This document shows positions 51,813 to 63,082 of a stretch of 64,000 bases of DNA, piece after piece. The notes below the pieces were generated by a model that worked only from the letters and a program-made list of their open reading frames with translations, had not been told where the DNA came from and did no database searches. Made by a program: the position numbers and the translations under genes. Position 1 is the first letter of the stretch. Each line of letters begins with the position of its first letter. The DNA comes from Desmodesmus armatus (Eukaryota; Chlorophyta; Chlorophyceae; Sphaeropleales; Scenedesmaceae), in contig VIIQ02000089.1 of NCBI GenBank assembly GCA_007449985.2, positions 124,001 to 188,000 of the forward strand. The letters are read 5' to 3'.

Positions 51813-52970
51813 TTAGTCGTCATCAACAAACTCCCTGCAGGCAAGGCAGATAACACACGTCTCAGGCAGAAGAAAGGGTAAATGACAAGGCAGGCAGGCA
51901 GCAAAAAGCGAGCAGCCAGCAGCAGCCCACAGCCAATGCCTGGACCTGGACGACGCCTGCCACAGCTGCTCCCTGACGAATCTGACCCACTCCTGACCCA
52001 ACTCCCTGACCCGTCTGCTGCGCCAACTTCTGTATGCCACTGCGCCTGCCTGCTGCAGCATGAAACAAAAGTCGCGGCGTGTGTCATGGTTGCTAGCTGT
52101 CGGCACTGTGTATCCGTTCTGGCAACAGGCCCAGCACTGTGCCACACCCACCTCCTGTCCGTCCATTTTGGCTTCCTGATCTTGGCAATTTCCTCCTGCA
52201 GGGCAATGCAGTGCCATGACAACAAAGCATGAGGGTGATGCAACATAAAGACACTGGTACCGAAGCCGACGCATTTGCTTGACTGTCTCAGGGTAACGCC
52301 CGCCCATGACCAACGGCACAGCCAACAGGCAACATGCGGACACGTGTATCAGCTGATTCTGCGACACGCCAACTTGTCCCACCACCTGCGATCCCTGTGC
52401 TGATGACGCTAGGGACTGCCGTGAGCTGGCGAGGCAGACCAATTCTGCAGGCACGCACTGTGTCAACCTCCTGACAGCAGCAGTAGTGTGCAATGCACCC
52501 CTGGCACTCACATCTGTCATGTACTCGCCAGTCTCCTGGTACTGCGCCCTGTTCAGAGCCCTCAGCTCCTCTAACCGCTCCTCATCACGCTCTGTGCGGT
52601 TGATGTACCAGGCAGGAGCTCCAAGGCCCAGCACAAGTCCCAGCACCACTCCTGCCACACTGAGCTGTGTGTCTGGGTCGCTGAAGTCCTGTGAGCCAGT
52701 GAGTGAGGTGTGTATACATATGTATATGCATGCTGAGTCACTGACTGCACATGTTCAACCAGTGCTTCAACGTCCCTGACACCCTTGAGCCCATGCTGCT
52801 GTCCCTCCCCACCCCACCACACAACTCACCAGTTCGATAGCTCTAAGCCGCGGTGCTTGCCGCTGCCCAAGAATGGTATGTCTGCTTGGAGCTATATGCT
52901 GCACGCGCACCGGCTGAGATGCACTGGACGCCGGGCAGAAAGCCCGTGTGCGCAGGATGGAGGTCTGCAT
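51813..52970 (-). CDS. Small single-span protein, probably plastid-targeted, 4 exons
   Basis: I do not know a named function. Exons 52830-52970, 52512-52688, 52152-52195 and 51813-51834 join in frame to 127 residues with stop TAA. The first 47 residues are rich in Arg, Ser, Ala and Gln with no acidic residues until the end (MQTSILRTRAFCPASSASQP), typical of a chloroplast transit peptide. Then comes a hydrophobic span (VAGVVLGLVLGLGAPAWYI) and a charged tail containing ERLEELRALNRAQYQETGEY, EEIAKIRKPKWTDRR and a terminal EFVDDD. The tail resembles conserved uncharacterised thylakoid or envelope proteins of plants and algae, which is from memory and not checked. The C-terminal part is predicted stromal. 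It is divergent from the coiled-coil gene at 53390 and may share a 419-bp promoter region with it. Confidence 0.82.
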
Positions 52971-53389
52971 ACTTTGGAGGGGTCAGGAACAGCGAGCCCC
53001 CAGTACGTCCCTGTGATACAATGTGGGGATTGGAAAGAATTGCAATGCAACGGGAGAATTTCACGAAGAGTGACGGTTAGCTGCAGTGCCTTGGTTGCCT
53101 TGGGTTCAGTGGAGTTCAATTCTGAGCAACGTTGTAATCACCCATCATTGCTGGCAAGACAACTCCTGCTGCCTTTTCCTCTTCCCAAGCTCCTGGACCC
53201 TACTTCATCGGTTGGAATCGGGTGGTCTCAATATTTCTTTTACAACGTACAAATCCCACCTAGAAGTTCCCCTGTCTATCTGGGCTGGACCCCTGACTTA
53301 CAGCTGTAGCATCGACGCTGTGAAACGCTTGAAACGCTGTGACAGGCCAAGGCCCAGGCCCAAACCATGTGCTGTTTGTAGTAGCTAAG
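52971..53389. promoter_or_regulatory. Shared intergenic region of two divergent genes
   Basis: 419 bases between the start codons of the minus-strand plastid-type gene and the plus-strand coiled-coil gene. Both promoters must lie here; no clear TATA box or repeated element stands out. Confidence 0.5.
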
Positions 53390-56300
53390 ATGTCTCACCT
53401 CAGATCAAGCAGCAAGCAGGCGCTGGGGCAATCCAAGTGAGCAGCTGCGCCCTTGCCATGCATGCACCAGAGTCATGGCAACAGCAAGTCACACTCTGCT
53501 GACAACTTTTCCTGTAGGCTCAAGAAGAACAAGAGCAATAGTGGGCAGCAGACACAGTCCAAGGGTGGCCTCATCAGCAGCACCGCAGGTGTCCCTGTAT
53601 GTTCAGACACTGCATGCTGTGAGCCCAGCACAGCTGCTGCAGAGCTGTGCTCAGACCCTACCGTCATACTTTACGTGAAGCAGCTAGATGACCACAGAAA
53701 GAAGTGTGAGCTTTCAGGCAGGTGAGCAAACATGCAGGGATGGAGGGTGTAGGGCCGTCAGCACGGTATGGGTGCACCACTGGGAGCATGCCCACCTTTG
53801 TCACGACGTCATGATGCAGTGCATCAGACGTGTCATCCTGCGGCCTTCATACCAGCCAGCAGGACCACAATGAGGTGATCAGACAAGGCTGTCCTTCGGA
53901 GGGCAGGCGGTACGGCCTCTCATGAGGGAGACAGTGTGAGGCCTGCCTGCTTGGGCTGGCCGGAGTGGCTGCCCTGGGGGTGGGGCAGTGGGTGGTCATT
54001 TAGGCTCCGCCTCACCTACTAGTAGTATTGTGGATGCATGTCAGCCCTTGCACAGGCAACAGGCAGTGTTGCCACTTCTTCAGGGGCGTTATTGTGTGCA
54101 ATGGCATGGGCGCTGCATACTTGCGCTGCGTCGACGTCAGCACAGAGCACACACAGCGAGTGCCACCACAGGCTCACAACTGCATGTGCTGCAGGTACTC
54201 AGAAGCAGCGGCAGCAGCTGCGCGTATCAAAGAGCTGAAGGCAGATGAAGCAGAGCGATTGAAGCTGCTCCTCACTGCAGCACACCAGACTGAGCTGGTG
54301 CAGCTGCAGGACAATTTCCAGCAGGTGTGTTGCCAGCGGCTGCTGGTGGGTGCCAGCGACCGTCATGGCCTGGGCTACACAACTATTGCACTGCATGTGG
54401 CACATCTGTGAAATCGCTGCGCAGTGCCGAGGTTGCTACTGCAGTTGGAAGGCCCAGGGACTCTGTCCCTTATTGGAATTGTGAATCCCTTTGTGCACTA
54501 GATGACGGACATCACAGCTTAGCAGGCTGAGGGCAGACCTTGACTCTGCCAGCACAGCCGACTACAGTTTGTGCTGGTGCCTGTTGCAGCATCAACCTGC
54601 GTGCATATGGTGTTGGCCTGTCACTTGTGATCACTCCACCCAACAGCAGGGGGGGCATGCCGTGTGTCATGACAACCTGCAGGACAGCCAAGGCTTTGAT
54701 GCAGGCTGGCGCAGTCGTGTGTCCGAGTACGAGGCCTCAGTTGCAACGCAGCTGTGCAACCTCAAGCAGCAGCATGAGGCGCAGATGACGGACCTGCTGC
54801 TGCGCTGTGAGACAGAGCGCCCAAGCAGACCTCAGCACAGCGCCGAAATACTGAATGGGCGCAAGATTGAGGAGGCCCTAGTGAAGCAAGTAAGTGGCGG
54901 GAAGGCAGCAGTAGTACCGCTGAGCCCCTAGCAAGCGCTGTGCTACTGACAGTAGTACTGATAGTAACAGCGTCCGGACGGCATGCGGTTTAAGTTGCTC
55001 AGCCAGTAATGTTGTACAAGCAGCAGTGGGAAGGACAGGGGAGCCACAGCCCGTGGCTCCACCAAGTGCCGCCCTAACCAGTCGTGTTGACAGCTGGCAA
55101 GCGAGGCTGCTGGTTCATAGCTCAGCACAGCAGCACAAGTATGCCGTCACTGCTGGCAGCTGACGTGTCTACAGCAGCCTGTGCTGTAGCTGCTCTCAGA
55201 ACCGGGCTCAGCTGGGCGCCAGGCCTGCAGTGTAGCCTTCAAGTGAGGCTTCACACACTGCCAGCTGCAGATGCTTGGCAGTCAACATAATACAGCAGCA
55301 TTGAATGTGAGAGGACGTCCTTTCCACAATGAAATGGCGCCAGTGCAAGCGCAAAGCAGTGACGACTGCAGCTACGTATACAAGACCAACCTACAGCCTA
55401 CAGGGGATTCGGGGTGCTTCAAGCTGCCAGGCGGCTCCTCCAGGTAAACAGTCACTGCGCAAATCAACTGTCATGTCGATCATCCTGGTTGCTGCATTTT
55501 CATGATGCCGTGCATGTGCAGGGGGAGTACCGCAGGGCACATGAGGTCAAGCTGTCGACAGATGCGCTGTATGAGACTGAACTGGCTGCAACCCACCAGG
55601 CCTGGGAGCTGGTGGTTGAACTGAAGAAGAATAAGCTGATGACAAAGCAACAGGGTGAGCAGCGCGTAAGCTGCAGGGACCAGCAGCATCAACTGCACTG
55701 CAAATGCTCCGCCAAGCGGCGCTGCTCAACTGGCTTGGGAAGGTTGCCAGCCTGGCACAAGAGCACGATGACCCCTTTGACAGCAACAGCACATCGACCA
55801 ATCGACCGAGTTATGGCACGTGGCCACTTTTGGAGCAGTGACTTTGCACATGCTGCCCTCACCTGGGCTAGTTGAGTCCGCATCTGGGTGGATCAAACAC
55901 ACTGTGCTTACACACGTGCCACGAGTGTAAGCACCGAGTGATGGCCGGCAGACAGACAAGGCTCAGCTTCCTTCCAAGCAGATCCACCTCCACCCAATGG
56001 CACCGTGAAGGTCATGACCTTTGTCAAACTGCGCCTTGTGTGCCGCAGGCGAGTTCGATGCCTTCTTGGCGCGCGCTGCACGGGGCCGCAATGAGCTGGA
56101 GCTGACAAGAAGGGACGAGACGGACAAGAGGCAAAACCGCTTCAGGACTCTTGTGCAGGTAAGCTGCAGGATGCAGCCTGTATTGGATGCGGTCAAGGCC
56201 AAAGGTGAACTGGAGCAGCACCACCATGAGGCACCAGGCCACACAAGCGCTATCGGCCTGCAAAGCCGGCTCTGCACGTGCAGCTTGTCTACTGTTTTGA

Positions 56301-56570
56301 GGTTCTCACAGGTCTGTTGATGTGCAGCTGTGCAGCCTGCATTTGAATGACTTAACGTTGCTTGACTGACTGGACTTTGAATGACAATCAGAGGCTCCAG
56401 TATGCTGCTGTGTGCTGCTGTGTTTGCAGGAGGTTGATGGCCTGCATCGGCTGGAGCTGCTGCACCTGCAAGCCTACCTGGACAGCTCGCAGGCACTGGT
56501 TGCTCCCTACACACCGCTGAGGGACACCAACCTCAAACGCAAAAGGCAGCTGCTGGGGTTGCCAGCATGA
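53390..56570 (+). CDS. Coiled-coil protein, 323 residues, 7 exons
   Basis: Exons 53390-53436, 53518-53721, 54195-54324, 54683-54889, 55522-55654, 56049-56158 and 56430-56570 join in one frame (972 nt) with stop TGA. The first 75 residues are Ser/Lys-rich and disordered; the rest is almost entirely helical and charged, with heptad-like segments such as RIKELKADEAERLKLLL and AHQTELVQLQDNFQQ. A conserved-looking core reads SAEILNGRKIEEALVKQGEY followed by RRAHEVKLSTDALYETEL; this pattern (LNxRKIEExLxKQxxYxxAHxxK) recurs, from memory, in uncharacterised coiled-coil proteins of protists and ciliated eukaryotes. The C-terminus is basic (NLKRKRQLLGLPA). No membrane segment. A centrosomal or axonemal role is plausible but unproven. 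Confidence 0.82.
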
Positions 56571-58223
56571 TGCCAGCAGTGATACCTCGGGAGTGGTTGT
56601 ACATTGCTGCCGCCCAACAAGCACGGTTGTGTACAGTTATACGACCGCTGTCTGGAACGTTTGGGCATGTGTAGTGTCACCCCAGCGAGGTGCATTGCAG
56701 CATCTGGAGTTGAGGCTCACAGCAACTGTTGGGCTGTTCTGCCGTGCATCAGCTGTGCTTTGCTATCTGGGGTATCAGTGCGGCGCTTTGTGTGGGGAGG
56801 GGCGCCCACACCATCCAGCCTGGCAGGTGATCAGGCTGGCGCACATCCCCTCAGAATTGTGTGAACGCGTGATTTCATGACAGTTCGTGTATATGAGCTG
56901 GTGTGGATAGGACATGAAGGAACCCAAGGTTTTCAGTGGAAGTGCTGCATGCACAACCTCTCACTGATTGTAGCCCCCCCCCCCCCCCGCAAAGGAGGGG
57001 GGGTGGGGGGGTATGTGACTGCTGTTGTGCATGGGCGTGCCAACCTTAGTGCTGCCAAATCTAGCAATACGGCCTTGGCGGAGTGTCGAGAAATCGTTGG
57101 TAGTGCGGTAGTCGAGAGTGTTGTCAATCCACATGCCCTGCATCTTGTTTGTGGGTGGCCTGTGCTGATCCCAGGCCCGCATCCGCCAAGTTTGCAGGCA
57201 GGGTGCCTTTTTATGCCTCAGTTTGCGTTCAACTCGTTCTGCCTTGGTCACCCGCGCTAGCTTGAAATCAGGGTTCAGTGCTAGGCTTCTCATGGTGGCA
57301 AGGATCCCCCGTCGCACAAAGATTGCGTGCCACAACACGTTTGTAACTGCTGTAACTGTAAAGAAGTATTGATTCCAACCGAGGAAGCCGGGTCCAGAAA
57401 TTTTGGAAGGGGAAAAGGAAACTGTCTTACCCCCGTTATCTTGCTCTGGTTCACACTGCTTGGCTTGCCATCAGAGGTTGTTGAACTGTCCCGAGCTTCA
57501 AAGCCTCAGATAGCTCCTCAACGAGTCAAATGTAGGTAAACAATAGTAAGCGTATCCAGCATGGAGAGGCAGTCACCTTACGGGGCAGGCATATCCTATG
57601 AGCCAAAACGGAGGGGCCACATGAAGTACAGGGCGCGCATGTTCAACAAAGGATCTGTGGATCTAGGCAGGTGCGTCGACGAAGGAGGGGCGTCTGCGCT
57701 GCCTCGCTGCGTGAGCAGGCCGGCAGCACAGCAAGATTCACGCGCAAGCACTGCAGGGAGGCTGGAAATGGCCCAACCGTCTGATTTCGCCTGTACTAGG
57801 GCCTAACAAGGGCCTTTGGGACCAGCTTGCCCCCAGCTTGATTTGTTCGCTAAAAAACGGTTACGGTAAAGTTGAGGAAAACCTGCAGACCAGTGACTGC
57901 TTGGCACGGTTTGAGTGAACTACATGCAGACTACATCTGAACAAGTGCGAAGCACAGCCGTGCGCAGTGTCTGGCCCCTTCCCCCTCCACCTGATGGCAC
58001 CCAGTACAGTATTACTGAATGCATCACAGTACTGCTGAGCAGGCGACTTGTGACATGCGCCTGCTTTGGTCGTTCTTTCACATTTTGGCAATTGTTGCGT
58101 CTGTGTTAGATGTCCAGGAAGGTATCGCAGCTTCAACACACACAGCCGCCCTGTCAAAGTGTGGTGTCAGACGTATGTTGTCATGCCGTGGGCTCATGAC
58201 GCTGCTGCGCGCCCTGATCGGTA
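56571..58223. other. Intergenic, with a possible decayed coding fragment
   Basis: Includes the 3' UTR of the coiled-coil gene. A C run (about 56974-56987) followed by AAAGGAGGGGGGGTGGGGG lies near 56990. The minus-strand frame 56961-57338 (125 codons) reads MRSLALNPDFKLARVTKAER and GMWIDNTLDYRTTNDFSTL, which looks protein-like, perhaps transposon-derived, but matches no family I know. Plus 57561-57806 has a possible exon ending at a GTGCGT donor near 57671. Confidence 0.4.
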
Positions 58224-58297
58224 TCTGTATGCTCCCTGCGCAGGTACAAAACTGCCTGAATCTGTATGCTCCCTGCGCAGGTACAAAACTGCCTGAA
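58224..58297. repeat. 37-bp perfect tandem duplication across a 3' splice site
   Basis: The unit starting TCTGTATGCTCCCTGCGCAG occurs twice, 58224-58260 and 58261-58297, with no differences. Each copy contains a complete CTGCGCAG-GTACAAA acceptor and the first codons of the exon, so the acceptor of the following gene is duplicated. Confidence 0.95.
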
Positions 58298-59638
58298 GCT
58301 TGCCAGGCACTGGGGGCGGCTACCAGACTGCTGCACCTCCTCAGGGTTGATCAGCAGGGCCAGGGGGAACAGCAGCCAGCTCCTGTACTTGCCTCGCACA
58401 AAGTGGTGCGTGCTGTGCAGCGCATGATACAGCGCAGGCCGCAGCTCTACATCGCCTCAGCAGAGGCTGTCTGGAACTACGTCGTGCTCCCAGAAGCAGC
58501 AGCAGCAGCACAGGACGCTCAGGAGGCCGACCTAGCTGCCATGGCGGCCGCGCAGGACGAGGCAGCAGCAGTGGCAGCAGCAGCAGCTGCTGCCGCCGCT
58601 GTGGCTGAGCACCCTATCGCATGGCAGCAGGAGCAGGACGAGGCGGCCAACCTCTATGACTGGCTGCAGCCTGTTCCGCAGCCGGAGCTGCAGCCAGATG
58701 AGCAGTCGTTCCAGATGCAGCAGGCTGCCCTGTTTCCTGCTGTGGCTGTGGATGCCGCAGCTGGGGCTGTGCAGGGGCAGGACCTTGATGAGGCTGGCCT
58801 GCACAGTCTCCTGGACCTACTGCTGGATGGTGGCTTCAGTAGCTACGAGCTCACCATGAGTGATGTGAGCTGCACCGCAGCACAACAGCCAGCATCATCT
58901 GAGGACACGACAGCTACATCCCCAAAACCAGCGGCGGCGCCAGCAGCAGAGGCAGCCTTCCTGCCGACGCTGCTGCATGCGCCTGTGCCATTGGAGACAC
59001 AGCCATAGCACCCCATGCTGGGCAGCACAGCACCCGCAGCAGCAGCAGCAGCAGCACCTAACGCGCAGTTCCCCATGGGCGCTTCTTCCTCAGCAGCTGC
59101 CGCTGCCGCTGCGGGCCCAGCAGCAACCTTCCTGGGCCTGGAAACATGCCACGAGCTCATGCAGTTTGCTGGGGTGTGTGTGGAGCAGCTTATGGAGCTG
59201 TACCACAGGCAGCTGGTGCCCCTCATGAGCATGCCCCAGGCCTCTGTGAGGGAGTTGCTAGTGCAGTGGCTGCCGGCTGTACGCCAGTCCATCATCAGCT
59301 CTGGCACGCCACCCAGCGTGCAGCAGGCTGCCATGCAGCTACTGAGCAGGATGGCCCACATGCTGCTGTTTCCTGCAGCCGGCAGCAGCAGCCGCGGCAG
59401 TGGGTACATGGCCCTGGGTGGGGATTTGGCTTGCGAGCAGCTGTTGTGTGTGGTGGAGGGGCTGATGCAGTCTCTGGAGGGTCTGAGTGTAATGTGCAGC
59501 AGCAACAGCAGCAGCATGTGGATGGAGCCTGGTGTTGTGGCCAGCATTGTGCAGCTGTGGTGTGCTCAGACACTGCAGCAGCCAGGCCTGCCAGCCAGCT
59601 GCTTCATCCACCAGCTGCTGCTGCACCTCGGTGCATGA
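58281..59638 (+). CDS. Unrecognised Ala/Gln-rich helical protein, 5' end not resolved
   Basis: I do not recognise this gene. Two blocks share a frame, 58281-58864 and 59009-59638 (stop TGA), separated by a 144-nt segment that starts GTGAGC, ends CCATAG and contains one in-frame TAG as its last codon; I read it as an intron. The protein reads GTKLPEACQALGAATRLLHL at the start, has a long Ala/Gln tract (about 58490-58640), and ends with helical repeats such as ETCHELMQFAGVCVEQLMEL and SVRELLVQWLPAVRQSIISS, suggestive of an ARM/HEAT-like fold. No start codon is convincing, so earlier exons are probably upstream, or the gene is a 5'-truncated remnant beside repeat-derived sequence. Confidence 0.6.
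58865..59008 (+). other. Probable in-frame intron of 144 nt
   Basis: Donor GTGAGC at 58865 and acceptor CCATAG ending at 59008. Its length is a multiple of three and it is open except for the TAG that forms the acceptor itself, so retention would truncate the protein exactly at the intron end. Confidence 0.65.
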
Positions 59639-60939
59639 GGGCGCAAATCCGTGTGGGGTTTCAAGGGTTTGTCTGCGTCAGTTGTTTGCCCTGCGAGCAT
59701 GTGATGCCGCTGCTTGCAATCGCTTTGCATGCTGTTGTCTGGCTGTTGTGCGCAAGTGTCTGCCTGCAGGCAGCTCCACCGGCTTCAAACTGGGTCAATT
59801 ACTTGCAGGCTGTGTTGTTTGCTTGGCCTGTCCTTGTGATGCCTTGCGCATACCTGCTGGGCAACATGGGCATATGTGGTTGTTTGCAGGCTGGCTGCTG
59901 AACATGCAGCAGGCTGGTGTGATTATGTCCTGGACACGAGTTACGGCCGGCCTGCGGCGTGTGAGAGGCAGTGTGTAGTGGATGGGGCACTGAGGGACCT
60001 TGGTGCATCACTATGATGCAGCTGCATATGTGTCAATGCACACGCCACCTGTTGTTGGATCTATGTTGACTAGCCTATCTCAGTGCATTTCCTGCTGTCG
60101 TAACAAGGGCTAGGGTCACATGTGTTGTCGTGCAGCCGTAAAAGCGCAAGGCAAATTGCAAGGAAGGCTTGGCCTGAACTCATGCAGGCAGCTCTGCTGT
60201 GCAGGCCTTCAGCAAGTGGGCATGTCAAAAGGAGTGCACACCTTTGACAGTCTGTGGTGGTTAGCTCTGTGACCAGGCTGGCTCTGCCAGGGCTTGATTG
60301 CATGGTGTGTGTGTGTGGGGTACAATATACCCCGCATGTGTAGGCAGTAGAGTACAGCTGGAGTACCGTGAAAGGTTGGATGCTGGTCCTGCTCGTAAAG
60401 TCTGCATGGTGTCTGCAGCAAGGTACTGCTGCGAGATGGACGTTCCTGTTGGGTTCAGGCGTCTAGCCACGTGGCATACATGTGGCCTGGAGCACCACGT
60501 TGCTCAGGGTTGAGGCCATGGTGGGCAGTAAACATCATCGTGCACAGTAGGGGCGCCCTTGTCGGTGCCTGCCTCTGCAGAGCAACCGTTTGTTGGTTTT
60601 GGGGACATAGGATTGACTGTCTGAGTTGCAGGCGCATTTTGTGCAGCAAGCTTTCAGCCTGCCATGTGCCCTCGTGATGCAAGATGTTGCTCCGGGCTAC
60701 AAGACACCACGTGCATGCTTGGTGCTTTCCCGGCATGCCGTAAAGATGTGCAGCAGCTGTAGGCTGCTTCAACATGCGGCTGATTCTGAGTCCACTGCTG
60801 CATGTGGCTGTGCATTCTGGGTCTGGGATGAACACATAGGCAACAGGCTGTGTATGGTTGCAAACGGCATGGCCCAATGATCAGGGCATGCAATCATGTG
60901 CACCCAAACAGCTTGCCTGCTCAACATGTTGATGTACAT
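59639..60939. other. 3' flank and intergenic region, no gene seen
   Basis: About 1.3 kb following the TGA stop. Short open frames on both strands with no domain, splice or RNA signal I can support. Confidence 0.45.
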
Positions 60940-61405
60940 CCTGGTAAGGCACGCCGTTAATCGTCATCCTTGCAAAGGTGTCTTGGCAGGGGGTCTTGCC
61001 TGGGAAGCTGCTTGCATAGGGTGCAGCGCACATCCGCTTAATCGGGATGTGTCCAAGAAAAAGGCGAGGGCAACCCTTCGCCCCGCCTATTGGTGATCAC
61101 TGCGCTGGGCCAAGTGGGGCCACGTCATGGCTGCATGTGTACCTGTTGTGGGCTTGCTGTCACTAACAGTAGTACTTGTCATGCTTGCAAAGGTGCAAGG
61201 CATGCTGCTACTCGTCGTGCTAGCAAAGGTGTCCTGGCATGGGGTCTTGCTTGAAAGTTGGTTGCATATGGTGCAGGCTCACATCGGCTTGTATGGGATG
61301 TGTGAAAGGCGACGGCAGCGCTGCGTCAGCCTATTGGTGATCACCGCGCTGGGCTAAGTTGGGCTACGTCGTGGCTGCATCTTCACCTGATGTGGGCTTC
61401 TCAAC
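60940..61405. repeat. Tandem duplication, 244-bp period
   Basis: A block with GCAAAGGTGT, GGGGTCTTGC, CCTATTGGTGATCAC and GTCGTGGCTGCAT-type motifs occurs twice in a row; CCTATTGGTGATCAC is at 61086 and again at 61330. The copies differ by scattered substitutions. Confidence 0.8.
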
Positions 61406-61559
61406 TGTGGCGACACAGCTGGTGTGGGCCATGAAAACTAGTACCTGTTGGTGGTTTCGTGTGACGAAGCATACCTGCTGTTGTCATATGCATATGCACA
61501 TTGCCTGCACACTCTGCCCTCAATCAGTGCTGCTGCGCGTGGACACCTGTAGGCCCTGA

Positions 61560-61812
61560 AGGGCCAATGACCCCAGTGCATGCTGCACAGCTGCTGTACA
61601 TGACTGAGGGGTTGTGACGTGTTGATATAGCTTTGAATAGTCGATTGCAGTGAGCATGCTTGCCAGTTTGCAGACTATTCCCCTGTCCCAGCGCTGCTGC
61701 AGGGAGGAAGGGACCCCTGATCCCTTTGCATGTTGCACAGCCCCTGTGCATGGTTGTGAGGTTGTGAGGGGTTGCTGTAGCATTGAATAATAAATCGCAC
61801 CAGCAAGTACCA
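61560..61812. repeat. Tandem duplication, 150-bp period
   Basis: GCATGCTGCACAGC at 61578 recurs as GCATGTTGCACAGC at 61728, with matching GAGGGGTTG and TTGAATA blocks after each. It directly follows the 244-bp duplication, so the whole 60.9-61.8 kb tract is tandemly repetitive. Confidence 0.75.
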
Positions 61813-62204
61813 TGTGCTGTGGCCTCCCAGTCCTGCCAGGCTGGTGCTGTGCCAGTGCTACTGCTGATGTTCGAGGCATGCCTTTCCTGCGTTCTGCCAA
61901 CACGCCTGCGAACGGTCGAGTCACAGGACGATGTCTTCAATTGTTACGGTTGCTTTGAGGGCCTGCTGTGCCGGGTGAAAGCCGAAAGAGTTGAAATGAC
62001 ATGACGATGGCACAACAGCACGTGAGCTTGTGGAAAGCATCTCGTATGTTCATGTTGTCCCTTTTGTTGCACGCTGTTCGTGTCTGCGGGTGGCGATTAC
62101 ACTCGTCAGGGTGAAGCCTCCATGCAGGCCACACGTACCTCACAGTTTGTTCTTTGACCGGTCAATGTTATTTTGGTGAGGATTTGGAGCCCTACAAGTG
62201 CCTG
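61813..62204. other. Intergenic, 5' flank of the LTR element
   Basis: No coding signal. It ends at the candidate LTR start TGTAAG at 62205. Confidence 0.4.
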
Positions 62205-62214
62205 TGTAAGGACC

Positions 62215-62227
62215 TTCCAGAATGTTC
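62215..62227 (+). promoter_or_regulatory. Heat-shock element 1 in the putative LTR
   Basis: TTCCAGAATGTTC is a perfect three-unit heat-shock element (TTCnnGAAnnTTC), about 157 bp upstream of the TATA box. Confidence 0.65.
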
Positions 62228-62343
62228 TAAGGCCCTTCTTTATCTTTGCGTACAGGCACTTTCCGGCCCTGCGGCCTGCACCATTGGAATCCTTGTATTT
62301 TTCTGATTCCAAGGGTGCTGTCAGTTGCCCGTTTGGTGCATCC

Positions 62344-62371
62344 GAAGCTTTTGGAAGCTTCTAGAAGCTTT
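62344..62371 (+). promoter_or_regulatory. Heat-shock element 2, six-unit array, in the putative LTR
   Basis: Alternating units at 5-bp spacing: GAA 62344, TTT 62349, GAA 62354, TTC 62359, GAA 62364, TTT 62369. The central three (GAAGCTTCTAGAA) are a perfect heat-shock element; two outer units carry one mismatch each. It ends 12 bp before the TATA box, a typical heat-shock promoter layout. Confidence 0.7.
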
Positions 62372-62383
62372 TTCAGTACGGCT

Positions 62384-62390
62384 ATATAAG
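62384..62390 (+). promoter_or_regulatory. TATA box of the LTR promoter
   Basis: ATATAAG-type TATA element within GGCTATATAAGCGCG. Transcription would start about 25-30 bp downstream, near 62415, marking the U3/R border. Confidence 0.7.
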
Positions 62391-63082
62391 CGCGCGCCTG
62401 CTGCTGCAAAAGCAGGAAACAGGTTTTCCCCACGTATGCTGCATCTACGTGTAACTTGAAGGCCTGATACGTTCGTGCGTCCCTGACGCTTTCTGCTCCG
62501 TGCTGTCACAGCCACAGTGCTGTCCGGTCTCCTGTGCTTCCAGTCTTGCTGGCACTGCTTTCAGTGTGCCAGCCTGTCAGTGTTTCACTGCTCCAAAGCT
62601 CCTGCGAGCCTACTCTATCACACTCTACTGTTCTACTGCTGTGCACCTCTGCAAGTCTACTGTTGCAACCTCGTACACTCGTTTCCACAAGTCTAGTGTA
62701 CAGGGCTGGTACCGCAGTGGTTACAGGGTGTTATAACAACTCAGTACAACTCGTTGCAGCACCAGCAGAGTCAGATTGATAGTTGCACCTGTTGGCCTTG
62801 GCCCCTGCACACCTCCCCCTCTGCTCTGCCCTGCTGCCACCCGTTGTGCCGGGCTGCACCCACCGCCACTGCCGCCCACCACCCTTCGGTGGTAGCGGAG
62901 AACAGCTCTTCTGCTGAGGCAGAAGCTGTCGCTTCCGCGTGACAACCCTGTGCTACGCTTCCCTGCCAACTACTCCCGCTACACTACTCCCGCTACTCCA
63001 TACGCTACCCACTCCCGCTGCACCATGAGCAAGGCATCACGCATCCAGTGACACCCGCTGCTCCCTCCAACGACAAGTCCAC

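Noticed and set aside
58019..59008. Nuclear stop-codon reassignment or UAG readthrough
   Set aside because: The segment has a consensus GTGAGC donor and ends in a TAG acceptor, so an intron explains it; the rotatin-like gene appears to end in TAG as an ordinary stop.
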